A DNA stretch of 64,000 nucleotides from Cyathus striatus (GCA_025738555.1 JAOVFP010000004.1:5580001-5644000); one strand, 5' to 3'. Positions 46,615 to 57,829 are shown, counted from the first letter of the stretch. The notes: generated from the sequence alone by a model not told the origin. Numbers and translations are program-made.

Positions 46615-46622
46615 CATAAGCT

Positions 46623-47769
46623 GAAGCTGAAGTCCTACCCCCTGAGTTCTTGTTCTCCACTTTCGTCTTATACTCACCCCTTGCTTCTCTGTAGTCACCC
46701 CCTTGTACTCCACTGCCAAATCAGGCTAGGGGCACAGTCATGACATGCATGCACTTGCATCCAAAATTTGCAACCTATCATTTTTCTCCAACAAATCTGA
46801 ATCATGGGCTTGTAGGAAATTTGATTTGTCAAAGTTTTGTAGAAGTCTGATTGTTTCCTGGCCTGCACTTTTGAATAATGGTATGTAAAGGTGGAAAAGA
46901 CTAAGTTGATTTTCCTGTGAGCAGTGTGGCTATGTTCACTAATCAGTAGTCTACAAATATTATGAATGGAATTGGTAATATGAACTATATGATAAACCTT
47001 TGCTTATATATAAGTGTAATTACATATGAAGTTCTGAGTATGGAATAATTCATGTTATAACTTTGAGGCATTATAATTCCAAATGTTTGTGTATTTTTTA
47101 GTTCCATATGCCATACTATTATTATTTTATAGCCCATTTTATGTCAGTTTTTCTTTTGTCTTCCCTTTCAGAGAGATTTCCCACACTTACAGGAGGTGAG
47201 TGAGTAATGAGTACATTCATAGCTGTACCCCAGCCAGTCTTTGCAATACTCACAATAGTACTTTTATGATTGTAAAACACTTTATCTAACTTCAAAAATG
47301 ATGCTTGTATACCATGGAATATTAGCATAACAAACAAGGAAGCAGCAGAATACTAGTGCTGTTGAAATATCTTGATCTGTGTCTAGTGAACATGATGAAA
47401 TTCAATTCCCACACTTATTGGTGCAAGTATCCATGTGTAGTGTACATTTTTCATTTATGCTTCTGCATAGCTACAACATAAACACTGAGGAATATGACTC
47501 ATGATGCTTGATAATTTGAAATTGCTTTGAAATTGGTAGTTCATATGTTCAGTAAATCACATGTAATATGTATCATAACAAGTAATAGTGTTGTTTCAGC
47601 ATTTGTCTATTTTAAATGCACTATGGAACACAGCTGATTTCAGAATGTTAGTGTAATTTCTGGCATCTATGCATGCTGTTATCTTTGTTTGTCTTGGGAA
47701 CATGGGATCAGGACTACAAAAGACAAGGGGCATGGTGTACTCACATTTCACTTTAATATTCACCATTAA
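46623..47769. other. Stretch without a recognised gene
   Basis: AT-rich, only short frames (for example 47122-47337) without known motifs. Nothing else is seen. Confidence 0.3.
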
Positions 47770-47774
47770 ATGAG

Positions 47775-48005
47775 ATCATTGCACTCCTCCACAAAATTAG
47801 GTGGAGTCCACCTGAACTATGAGAATACTGCCATCCTGTGTACAGTTCAGATTGAGTTCAGGTCAGTCCAGGTACAGTCCTGGACTTTAGGTGGACTACT
47901 GAAAATCACCTGGAAATCACTGATTTCAGCCACTGGACTTCAGGTAGAATACTGGACTTTACCTGTAGTTCACCTGATTTTTGCTGTACTTTGTACCAGA
48001 CAATT
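47775..48005. repeat. Short relative of the GGACTCC inverted-arm element
   Basis: Starts CACTCCTCCACAAAATTAGG, matching CACTGCTCCACGAGATCAGG at 27680, and contains GGTACAGTCCTGGACTTTAG and similar words. The far end is not recognisable, so it looks truncated. Confidence 0.55.
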
Positions 48006-48059
48006 ATAACAGGGTTTCTTACTTATAATATAGGAAAAAAAATTAAATTAGCAGATGAT

Positions 48060-48150
48060 ACAATTGAGAATTGAACCATTGACATTGAGCACAGCTGGTA
48101 CTTAACAAGCACTAACTAATACATCACTAACTGCTAGGCCATGTAGTTGT
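48060..48150 (-). repeat. tRNA-like segment, probably SINE-derived
   Basis: On the minus strand it has an A-box-like TGGCCTAGCAGTTAG and, about 50 bases later, a B-box-like GGTTCAATTC, as in tRNA genes and tRNA-derived SINEs. A cloverleaf with paired acceptor arms is not evident, so a functional tRNA is unlikely. Confidence 0.4.
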
Positions 48151-48474
48151 TGTTAACAATAACATGTGACTCCTTATACCCAACCTCAGGGTGAAATGTC
48201 ACATACTGTGCACACTGCCACAAACTGGGGGGATCACCAATCCCTATATGGTGGGAAGCATGACATCACACAGTGTGACATCATGTGCCCAAAATCTTCA
48301 CCCAAGTACAAACTGCCTCAGAAAGCTTGAATCTTGATCATTTTTCTTCATTCTCTTTGCAGTAAAATACTATATTACATCTCTAAAATGTAGTACACCA
48401 CTTATTTAAGCTAAATTAACTAAATTACATAAGAAATATGTGTGCTTATTCTTCCTCATCCTCCTAATCACTAA

Positions 48475-49060
48475 TATATAATCCATCAAACTCCCCTTCT
48501 TCATTTGAGCTGTTGTTGATCTCTTCTACTGGTATTATCCATTTCCCTGAGGTGTATTTACTAATATCTGCGTCAAGAGTTTCCAGAAGCTTGGTCATTG
48601 CAAGACTTAAATTATTCTTGTTGGCATGTTCACCATTTAAAGCTTTGTACTTTCTTACTTGATCTCTTAATCCACCTCTTTTCAGGTTCTATAGTTCACT
48701 CCTATTTAGTATAATTTTAACAGAAGCAACTCTTTAAGCTTCATTAGCTTCATTTATTTATTTAGTTCTTTCTTCATGTTGTACAATTCATTTCTTCAGC
48801 AGTTCTATGCCTTTCTTCTAATATGTTTAATCTTCAACTCTATGATTCAAATGTCTTCCATTATAATTGATATTATTGTATCCAGTTGAGTCAGATGATA
48901 TTGTAAATCCTATATCAAAATAATTATGCTATTCCACTGTCCAAATTAGAGTTAAGCTCTTGCAGTGCATGGGCTATTTTGCCAGATTTAATCCTATGTA
49001 GCCATTCCTGTGTTTTATTTGATACTTTGGGCATTTGATAGTGTTCTGTAGCTTGTAGTG
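48475..49060 (-). pseudogene. Decayed unrecognised gene
   Basis: From a possible start at 49035 it reads MPKVSNKTQEWLHRIKSGKI and HALQELNSNLDSGIA. After a middle with stops comes a clean block without an ATG: GGLRDQVRKYKALNGEHANK, NNLSLAMTKLLETLDADISK and WIIPVEEINNSSNEEGEFDG followed by LYISD and an acidic tail. Composition is protein-like (charged, possibly helical). No family is recognised. It lies inside the 9.8-kb element and might be a remnant of that element's own gene, or a captured gene. Confidence 0.4.
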
Positions 49061-49849
49061 ATATGAAATAAGTGATAAACTCAGTGAAATACAGTGAATG
49101 CTTGCATATTTTTAGGGATTTTGCTGATTATATGTGATAAAACACTCTTGTTGGTAGATTTATGTCTTTAAAATCGATTTTAGAGATGATAAATGAGTGG
49201 TAAGATGATTTAATGAATGAAATGCCATTAAATACACACTTTGAGGCCATGTGTGCAATAGATCCAACTCGCACCGCAAGGTTAAATACATTTTCCCACG
49301 CTCTATTGGCAGGCGAAACTTGTAACTGTATCTGTTTCTCATTATGACATTTTCTCACTTCGCTACAGTGACAAAAAATACTCAGTTTGTATGTGGGCAC
49401 AAAATGTTTGAGCCGGAATTTTTGATTTCACACTTTTAAGGTGAGATATGGCACTGTTCACTGCAAGATTACATACTTCTGATTTTATTTTCGAAATTCC
49501 GAGTCAATACATTTGTTACAATTGCTATTTTGAACATATGATACCAATGATGCAGTACCAGATAGTTTAAATCTGAATTAAAGATGTAAAAATACTGTTT
49601 TGATGCCTATTTTGGCAGGGAGTTGGTGCTATATGCCAATTTATGGAAAACAAAGTAGAGTAAAAAATAATTCAATTACATATCATAAAATAACATATAT
49701 AAGTGTCCAATATGCAATTTATTTGAAAGATGTAGATAGTGTGTATCAAAAGTTATTCTACTGGTTCAATGCTAGAGGGCGTGTGACTGCGTGACAGGAG
49801 TGTGACATGCCCGATTGGTGATCCCCATCAAACTGCAAGCACTGCACAT

Positions 49850-51340
49850 TTCGTCATCATCGCATCCCTCTTCCTTCCTCCGTTCTCCACTCTGCTCCTT
49901 CTCCCCTCCTCCTTCTTCCTTCTCCCCTCTCCCCTCGTTCCTTGTCTCTTCCCCTCCCTCCTGTCTCTTCCCCTCGTCTAGCAATTGATGAGCATGGCAT
50001 CAAGCAGCCTCTGTCTTGCCAGTGACGTGACATGGCTAATGTCTTCTCGTCACCCTCCCCTCCCTCTCTCGTGCGTAACCGCGTCAAGAACCGCCATGTG
50101 CCTTCACTCGTCTCGCAAGTGATGAGTACAAGTGACTAACCCACTCTCCCTCTCCCCCACCCTCGTCTGCAAGCGACGGGGGCGAGCGTCTTCGCTGGCC
50201 GCTGGCTTCTCCACACACCAGCTTCCTCCTCTCCTTCGCCATCTCCCTCACCCATGGTGTCACCCTCTCTCTGCCCTCGTCTCACAAGTGACGAGGGCGC
50301 TTGTTTCCTCCGCTCCCTCACCGTTTTCCTCACCCTCGTCTCGCAAGTGACGAGGGCGCATATTTCCTCCACTCCCTCACCATTTCCCTCGCCCTCATCT
50401 TGCAAGTGACGAGGGCGCTTGTTTCCTCCCCTCTTCCTCCCCATCTTCCTTGCCCTCGCCACTCCCTTCGCCACTCCCTCGCCCTCATCTGCAAGTGACG
50501 AGGGTGAGTGTCCTGTCTCACCCACAGCCACATGCCTCTATGCCCTCGTCTCACAAGTGATGAGGCATATATGGCCTCCCCCCTTCTCTCGCTCTCCCTT
50601 GCCCTCATCTGCAAGTGACGAGGGCAAACATCTTCTCCCCACACCCCCTCTGCTCTCATCTCGCAAATGACGAGGGCACATGCTTCCTCCCCTCCCTCAC
50701 CGTCTCCCTCGCCCTCATCTACAAGTGACAAGGACGGGCATCTTTCCCCCTCGCCCCCTGGCCCTTGCTGTCTCTCCCCCATCCCCTCCCTCGCCTCGCA
50801 AGTTACAATGGTGAGTGTCTTCCCTCCTTGCCTACACCCTCTCCCTCACCCTCTCCTTCTCCCCTCGCCCACACCCACGCCCTCTCGCCCTCTCCTTCAT
50901 CTCGCAAGTGACGAGAATGAGTGTCTTCTCCCCACTCCCCTCCTTCAGCTGCATCTTTGTCCCCCGATTCGCAAGTGATGAGGGGATATGCTTCTTCTCT
51001 TCCCCCTTGCCCGTGTTTTCATCCCGCGCCGCTCACCCGCCCGCCCTCTCTCACCCGCGCCCACTCACACCCACACCCTTGTCTCGCAAGTGATGAGGGT
51101 ACGCATTTCCTCCCTCCCTCGTCCTCCTCTTGGTCCTTCCCTTGCCCTCATCTCGCAAGTGATAATGGCGAGCTTCTTCTCCCCTCACCCCCTCTTGCTC
51201 TTGCCATCACCCTCTCCTCTTGCCCCCCCTCCCCCCATGTCCCTCTCCCCCCCCACCCTTGTCTGCACATGATAAGGGCTGAGGGCGAGCGCCTTTTCCA
51301 CTCACCCCTCTCCCTCTCCCTCTCTTGCTTTCACTCTTGC
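49850..51340. repeat. GC-rich minisatellite with a hairpin in each unit
   Basis: About 15 units, roughly 47-116 bp apart, each with CCCTCGTCTCGCAAGTGACG followed by AGGG. The flanks CCCTCGTC and GACGAGGG are complementary around the loop TCGCAAGT. Units occur near 50160, 50280, 50340, 50400, 50490, 50550, 50610, 50655, 50720, 50800, 50905, 50970, 51088, 51152 and 51264. The intervening sequence is a CT-rich pyrimidine tract. Several frames are open on both strands because stops are rare in this composition; no domain is seen. Confidence 0.85.
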
Positions 51341-52030
51341 CCTAACAGTGTTATCACTTGTCACTATTTCATCTTGTTAGTTAGTTTCTTGTGTATTGTA
51401 TGTAGTGTGTTGTATTAGTATAGGTAGTTTATTGTATGAGTATATGTAGATTTTGTAATAGTATAGATATACCATACATTATTAATATAGTAATAATTTA
51501 TGAGATTTTGAAAAGTCCCTGGACTTCCTGATTTCATGGAGGAGTATGGTATACAGATGATTAGTATGAACTATTACTTAATTTGCATAGAATGATTTTA
51601 TAGTTCCATATAATTAGGTCATAATTGGTACAAATTACACATAGAATACTTTATATTGCTGTATGATTAGGATATAATCAGCTTGAATTAGACTTAATTA
51701 GCTTGAATTAGGACTCAATTAGCATGAATTAGGACTTGATTAGCATGAATTAGGATATAATTACTCCTACTTAAGACATAATTCATGTGAATTTTATTTT
51801 GATGTTCCTGTACCACAATATAATTATGACTAATTACTGCTAATTATATACACTTAAGATAATTATATCTGCTGAATTTGGGTCCAAGTCCTAATTATGC
51901 AAGATTTGTCTACTTATTGTAATTCTTATAATTGATGTTAATTAGATGTTTTTATTATAAAGAGGCGTAATGATGCACAATATACTGGTAATTATGGTGA
52001 AGTACGCCTAAGAAGAGTAAATTATACATC
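51341..52030. repeat. Right subterminal AATTAG repeats of the 9.8-kb element
   Basis: At 51670-51770 an approximately 20-bp unit AATTAGCATGAATTAGGACT repeats four or five times, with more TAATTA words to 52000. Such arrays near transposon ends commonly bind the transposase. No gene. Confidence 0.7.
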
Positions 52031-52046
52031 TCAATTTTTCCTGATG

Positions 52047-54066
52047 TTAAATTTACCAGACCAAAAGGCAGCAATTTTCGCTGTTTTTAGGTCATTTCCT
52101 TGGCTAATATAGCCACTAGCACCGGTAAGATGGGCATCTGTTTTTAAATTAATTGATTCAGCTGTTGAACTGTAGTCTAGTGCAACTCGGTGGTTATTAC
52201 GCCACTTATTAACAATATCTTTTATTTGTTCAAATGCACGTTGCTCCGTAAAACCCCATCGCCAGTGCTTTCCATTTTGGATTTTAGTCAGCACACCCAT
52301 AGGTATACGAACTGCATCGCAATCAGGTGCAAGATAACCCACAGTGCCGAGGAAACGACTCAATGCGTCAGGGGAGATAGGTGACTTCCAATTTAATACA
52401 GAATCGACTTTATGTGGGTCCATTAGGATCCCCTCGTCATTGATTATGTGCCCAAGGATTACAAGTTTGTCTGCAAAAAATTGCATCTTGTCAGCACCTA
52501 GGTATAGTTTTTCACGTCTTAGCATGTCAAATACCATTCTGATATGTTTAATATGGTCAGCTATTGTATCCGAGTAGATGATGATGTCATCTAGGTATAC
52601 TTCCATGAAAACACCAATATATGGAGCAAATATATAATTCATTAGTGTCTGGTATGTTGCAGTGGCGTTAGCATCGCCCTGTTGCATGACCAGACTCTCC
52701 ATGGTACCATCTGGAGTCACAAATAGAGTGCGAGGTACGTGTTCCGGGACTACTCTTATTTGTTCATATGCATCCTTACCATCTATTATAGAACGGTATT
52801 TATACCGCGTGACATTTCGTAAAATCGATTCTATGTCCGGTAGAGGTGCAGCCAGCTTGTGAGTGTTGGCATTAACATCTCTTTTATCTAATACAGTTCT
52901 GATGCGAGTTTTACCATCTTCTTTAGGTGGTTTCGGAAGAATAAGCATAGGACATGCAGAGGAACCTGTGGCTATGGACCATCGACCTGAATTAACATAG
53001 GATTCATGCTTTTCACGCCATAAAGGTTTCAAAGCCTCAGAACACCGAGAGGGTCGGTATTTGTATACTTTAGTTTGATCTATTAATGGTATTGTGTGAT
53101 TCACAGCTCGAAATGGTGGTAGATCTGTTTTATTTGTGTCCGTGCATAGATCCGAAGCTTCCTCTTGAAGTATTTGTCTAATGTGGGTAAGATCTGCTTC
53201 GAAGATGTCAGCAGCATTGGAGCTAATAGTTGACACATCTTCCCCTCGCATTTCAAGAGGAGTATTCGATCCTATAGCCACACAGATAGGATTCATTCCA
53301 AGAACGACCTTCTGTTGAAAAATGAATGGAGTCCCCAAGATCATGTCATAATTATCAAGGATAGCCACATCGAATCGTCGATTGCAATCTATGTCTTGAT
53401 ACCTAAAATTTACAGTGGGTAGAACAATTAATTTTCGAACGCGAGCCATGTACAGCAAGTCATACTGTAATAGGCTTAGCAAGTAAGTCTTTATTTAATT
53501 GAAGCTGATCTACTACAGTGGTTGATATAAAATCCGCCATTGAACCACTGTCTATCATTTCTTTTACATGTTTACCATTCACATGCACTTGAAATACAAT
53601 AGGCTTTGGCAATTTTCGGTTGAAGTCCTTCGGAGTCATAGAGGTGTGTTCAATTTCGAGATCTCGGATTTCACTGCCCTTTAGGCCTCGTCGTTTTGGA
53701 AATCGTCGAATGTTTGAGTTTGGGACAGTTGCTGCATGTAAGTTAACCATATTATGAATTTGACGTTCACGCATCCATTGGTTATGACTTACCACAGGTG
53801 TATAAGCATCGTTTCCATCACGGTAATCGATCCAGGCACGATCAAGAAGTGCCGGAATGTCCAATCTCCGAGAATGAACATCCTGGTGAGTTATAAGCAT
53901 GTGTACTTGAGTGCCTAGTATATTAATGTCATATCCAGATGAACACGGTTCGACTGTAAGGATTTGGTCACTAGCTATAACATCTGCCCATACACTGTGG
54001 GTTATTTCTTCAGTAAATCGACGATACAGCCAATTTATTGCGGTATGTTTATGCTCTTCATCCAGA
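52047..54066 (-). pseudogene. Gypsy element G4: end of gag, protease and reverse transcriptase
   Basis: From 54066: YLDEEHKHTAINWLYRRF, DIPALLDRAWIDYRDGND, PKPIVFQVHVNGKHVKEM and the retropepsin motif IDSGSMADFISTTVVDQL. After one frameshift near 53470 an open frame of 483 codons follows: NYDMILGTPFIFQQKVVLGM, RSGRWSIATG-like NSGRWSIATGSSACPMLILP, RTVLDKRDVNANTHKLAAPL, IIDGKDAYEQIRVVPEHVPR, TLFVTPDGTMESLVMQQGDA, and the catalytic VYLDDIIIYSDT, then KMQFFADKLVILGHIINDEG and RFLGTVGYLAPDC, ending in RNase H AESINLKTDAHLTGASGYIS. It stops exactly at the 9.8-kb insertion and continues at 42249. The RT catalytic residues are intact. Confidence 0.95.
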
Positions 54067-54099
54067 TATGGCGGTCAAAGTGCACATTTAATAAGGTGC

Positions 54100-54245
54100 G
54101 CAAACACTTTTTGATGGAGCACAAACATTTCGCGCGCTGTTCAGCGCACACACTTTTGGTCCCAGCGCAAACATTTTTCGTCCCAGCGCAAACACTTTCT
54201 GTCCCAGCGCAAACATTTTCAGTAGCGCAAACATTTCAGTTCAGG
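54100..54245. repeat. Subterminal AGCGCAAACATTT repeats, left
   Basis: Five or six units of about 23 bp (GGTCCCAGCGCAAACATTTT). Similar arrays lie at 57830-58195 (both orientations) and 60620-60725 (inverted). Confidence 0.85.
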
Positions 54246-55439
54246 CTGTTCAGTGCATATTTTAGGAGTTCTTATAACCGAAGAAACCTTTTATGAGTAA
54301 GCGCAACGTGTTTCAGCCACAAAAAATATATATTTTAGTAATAGATGGATACATTGTCTAATTACAACCAAGTAGATGAGTAGATCGCATAGGAATCTTA
54401 CTCAAATTTGCTAGCCTTTCACTTCTTACACATAGGCTCCCCCCGCCGCATTACCACCCAAAAATCGCCCCCTTCTATTCACTATCCCTCAATTACAACC
54501 TACTATTCGTAATAAGTAGTCATGCAGGTGATAGAAGATTTTACTGCAGAAAGGAAACTTACAAGTCACGTTGTACCTTGGTCCGCAACCTAGATCAAAC
54601 CTAGACCGACTTCTCAACGCACTGCGGCACTATCCTTCCACATATCATACCACCCTCTGACCTACATCCAGTATATCAGTATGTCCTATGTCACTTACTC
54701 ACGCCAGGGGGATCAATACTGGTGCGTAGGGTAGGGCTTCGAAAAATACAGCGGTCCAGTTCCAAGTCGTTGTCGAGTTGGGGAAGAATCAAAACGAAAG
54801 AGGACTGAGAGGAGCATTGCGAGCTTCTGTATGGAGCCAAAGAGTCTGAGCGTCATGGAGTGTGTTTGCCAGAATTGTCAAGAGCTGCTGCTGACAGGTG
54901 GTGAACATATGCAATGTCAATGGTCATGTAGCGCCCATCATATCTGCCAAAAGCTTATCTAACTTAGATAAACGAGTTTGTTAATGAGAACGGAGTAAAT
55001 AACTTATGCAGCTGCAACCTCCATTACACAGTACAATCACCCAATACTGACAAGATTAATGCTACTGAGGCGCTTGTGCCAATTCCATTTGACTGCAAGT
55101 TTCTAGTATATAGCTGCAGAAGAACAGAAAGATAAAAATGGGTGTAAATTGCAAGGATCGTTAACTGTCAAGAGCATAGCAGGAGATACTCGGAGGGGGG
55201 CAATTGGAACTTGGACGGTCCTTGCTCTCCCCCACTATGACACCACGTGACCATCGGCAACCGGTTACTGTTCATAACTGTGCGTCATCGTGAAACCACA
55301 CTAGTAATTTCAAAGTAATTTGTAACTTTGTAATACTTAGTCGTTGTAATAGTATGTACTAAGCTTTAAATTAAATACAAAGTACAATGGTGTCAATGTA
55401 ATCCCTCACTAACAACTGTAACAAGTCTCCTTCAAATAT
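54246..55439. other. Interior of composite element A without recognised gene
   Basis: The part to about 54480 resembles 58200-58380 (TCTAATTA, then CTAGGCTCCCC..GCATTACC.C). A 40-bp segment at 55209-55250 (AACTTGGACGGTCCTTGCTC, CCCCCACTATGACACCACGTGAC) is repeated inverted at 56446-56495. No coding region seen. Confidence 0.45.
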
Positions 55440-56210
55440 TAATACTCCATATCCCTAACCTAACTATCCCAAACCAAACTCTAACCTCTATCTCTAACCT
55501 CTATCTCTAACCTCTAACCTCTATTCTTTCATAGGACAACGAAGTAAGGGCTGGGTTACCCCAGCCCTAACTTCTGCTAATTACTAGTTCTATTACTGGA
55601 GTCTTTCGACCAAGTGTTCAGTCACACGTCACACAAGGCCTTTGAACTGAACACTTGAGTACATTTGTCACATGTCACAAGTTGTCATGAACAGAGTTTT
55701 TGAGACAAATACAGCGCTTATTTACCCAAATTTTCCACCCGTGCTGGGCGGCTATAGGGGCATGAACAGAACCACCAGATGTCATGCACCAGCCCAGGGT
55801 TTGAACACTTGGTCAAACCAAATTTTCGCGTCACGCACCGGAAGCCGTGAACAAGTGGTCAAAAGTCTCCAGTATACCCTCCCTAACCTAAACCTCTCTC
55901 ACCTACCATCCCTAACCTAACCATCCCTAACCTAACCATCCTAACAATTGTATTAAGTATTGTTGGAATATGAGAGACAACCATATTCAAATGTCTCAAT
56001 GATCCCCACTCATGCCACTATATGTTTCATGTATGTCTTCCATTTTATTCTATGCCACTATGCTATTCCTTTTATGTACTACATATTTTGTATTTAAATC
56101 TGTACATTACATTGTTTACCATGTGTGTTTACCCCCACAATATATGTTGTCATCTGATTTTATTAGAGCCTTCAACAAGTATACCCTCCCTAACCTAACC
56201 ACATTTTCTA
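55440..56210. repeat. Telomere-like CCCTAACCTAACC clusters
   Basis: Three clusters: 55446-55530 (CCCTAACCTAAC, then repeats of CTCTAACCTCTAT), 55876-55945 (CCTCCCTAACCTAAACC, CATCCCTAACCTAACCATCC) and 56178-56205 (CCTCCCTAACCTAACC). The first is separated from the second by a small TIR element. They resemble degenerate telomeric repeats, but the array is interstitial and short. Confidence 0.65.
55596..55872. mobile_element. 277-bp TIR element with TA target sites (MITE)
   Basis: Inverted ends CTGGAGTCTTTCGACCAAGT and, inverted, CTGGAGACTTTTGACCACTT, flanked by TA (55594-55595 and 55873-55874). Too small for a gene. Confidence 0.8.
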
Positions 56211-56299
56211 ACAGCTATTTTAACTAACTGCTGTCTTACAGTACCCCAAACCTAGCCCAACCTCGATTTTATTAGTAAAAATAGCAATAAAAAAATAAG

Positions 56300-56390
56300 A
56301 CATCACTGGGAATCGAACCCCACTTCGCGCAAAAAATAGACTTTATTGTAGGTCAACAAACCACTACACCATTGGGCAATATTAAATTAG
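56300..56390 (-). repeat. tRNA-like segment (pseudo-tRNA or SINE head)
   Basis: The minus strand reads GCCCAATGGTGTAGTGGTTT (A-box TGGTGTAGTGG) and, after a variable part, GGGTTCGATTCCCAGTG (B-box GGTTCGATTCC). D-arm and T-loop sequences are convincing, but the T-stem has a mismatch and the acceptor halves do not pair, so this is more likely a tRNA-derived pseudogene than a working tRNA. Confidence 0.5.
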
Positions 56391-57005
56391 GATCCGAATG
56401 TACTTGAGGCCATCAGCAGACGAACACCTTCCATATTTGGTAAGTCACGTGGTGTCATAGTGGGGGAGAGCAAGGACTGTCTGGAACTTGGGTCATTGGA
56501 CCAATGGACGTTCCCGTGAATGAGAAGCGGCACTATGCTGGCAACAGAGGCCGCTGCCAAACACTGCAAACTAGCACGTACATAAAGACACATGCACATC
56601 TTGTTGATATCTCATGCTTGAACACGTGATTGTATGTGTCACTGTCAACGTTACCTTGTGACTGTCTGGCTGTCAACCATTGCCAAGTCGATCTTCCAAC
56701 TTGCTTCCGACTCATACTCTTTCATACTCCCTTGTCATTCATTTTTGTGGCGTTGTACTGGCCCCTCCCCTATCTTCCAGCTGGAGGCCACAGCTGCAGC
56801 ACCTGGATAGAGTAGGCACAAGAGCCACTGTACTCATGACTGTGGCATGTCGGTGCAGTGCCGGTGGTGGGTGAATTTGTGACCAGTGACGATTACCTAG
56901 GGGTCTATCACACCTATATTGTAATTAGTAAGTTTTTTCTTCTCTGTTTTAAATTTATCTATTGCATATAACCTATTGAGGAGGAAGGGTGAGGTGATAT
57001 AGATC

Positions 57006-57809
57006 ATGATGAGGACGCGAAGTCAGATTAAAGAGGTACTCAGTCAGTCCAGACCTGGAACACTGTTGATCAGACCTCCAACACCAAGTTGCTTGCATCC
57101 ACACTTGCGGGAGCTGCCACCCCCTTCCTACCACCTCCTCTCAGCCTTCTCCCCTCTCCCCTCATGCACCTCTCTCCCTCCACCACCAGTATTGCCCACG
57201 ATGGCCCTGTCACCGCCCTCAGCATCTTGTCACACTGGCAAGAATGGCGTTGATGCCACCTCACCCAGCCTCCCCTCCTCCCTCTCCTGCATCACGATGA
57301 CGATGACAATATTGGTTTCTTCCCAATGTTATCGATGCCACATCCACCAACCGTCACCACCTCCCATGCCATTGTCCACCACCAGTTCCCACCAGCAATA
57401 TTGCCTCCCTCCCTTTCGTCCACAATGGCTATCTGTTTTGGCAGCCACCACCACCACTATCCACCCTCAACCTTTTAGTGCATCTCGAGCCCACCACAAC
57501 CATCGTGTCGCATCCCTTCTTCCCAGGCAACCTGCCTCATCAGACTCTCTTCGCCTGGCCTTTCTCTTGTTTACCCAGGCTCTCTGTTTTGCGACCTCCT
57601 GGCGCTTGCTATTCAGAAACTCGCACAAACGTACAAGCTCAATGAAAATTTTCATCTCCTTTTCGAGAAGGATCAGAAGTGTGTCAAGCGATGAGTGCTT
57701 GCGAGATATTTCACAGGCTTTTTCCTTCATAATCTCGTGTACATGTCTTGTCTACTACATATTTACTATAGATTCTATATATTTGGCACTGTTGAAATCT
57801 TTGCATTGA
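57006..57809 (+). CDS. 267-aa Pro/Ser/His-rich ORF, doubtful
   Basis: The longest plus-strand ORF in composite element A. Residues 20-150 are rich in Pro, Ser, Leu and His with no domain; the last 60 are hydrophobic (FSFIISCTCLVYYIFTIDSI), possibly a membrane segment by chance. The minus strand over 57467-57730 has an alternative frame (KACEISRKHSSLDTLLILLE, MKIFIELVRLCEFLNSKRQE) with helical, charged character that looks at least as protein-like. Either could be a relic. I would not treat this as an established gene. Confidence 0.25.
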   Translation: MMRTRSQIKEVLSQSRPGTLLIRPPTPSCLHPHLRELPPPSYHLLSAFSPLPSCTSLPPPPVLPTMALSPPSASCHTGKNGVDATSPSLPSSLSCITMTMTILVSSQCYRCHIHQPSPPPMPLSTTSSHQQYCLPPFRPQWLSVLAATTTTIHPQPFSASRAHHNHRVASLLPRQPASSDSLRLAFLLFTQALCFATSWRLLFRNSHKRTSSMKIFISFSRRIRSVSSDECLRDISQAFSFIISCTCLVYYIFTIDSIYLALLKSLH

Positions 57810-57829
57810 ATGCAAAAAGTTCACTACAA

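Larger units (their letters stand above)
42252..52046. mobile_element. 9.8-kb TIR element nested in G4
   Basis: Inverted ends: CATCAGGAAAAACTGAGATT on the left and, inverted, CATCAGGAAAAATTGAGATG on the right, continuing to ATAATTT. The duplicated target is only 2-3 bp (TT or GTT), as in CACTA-like elements. Excision rejoins FWSGKFN and SAQQNYP in frame. Subterminal zones are AT-rich, with repeated AATTAGCATGAATTAGGA. The interior has SatA copy 3, a decayed ORF (48475-49060), a tRNA-like segment and a GC-rich hairpin minisatellite. No transposase is recognised. Confidence 0.85.

Noticed and set aside
50132..51418. Overlapping Pro/Ser/Leu-rich ORFs on both strands
   Set aside because: GC-rich pyrimidine tracts lack stops in several frames; no domain or codon bias favours one.
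55440..56210. True telomere or chromosome end
   Set aside because: The motif is degenerate, short, and flanked on both sides by transposon sequence with TA-flanked ends.
56300..56390. Functional tRNA gene
   Set aside because: Acceptor-arm halves do not pair and the T-stem has a mismatch.
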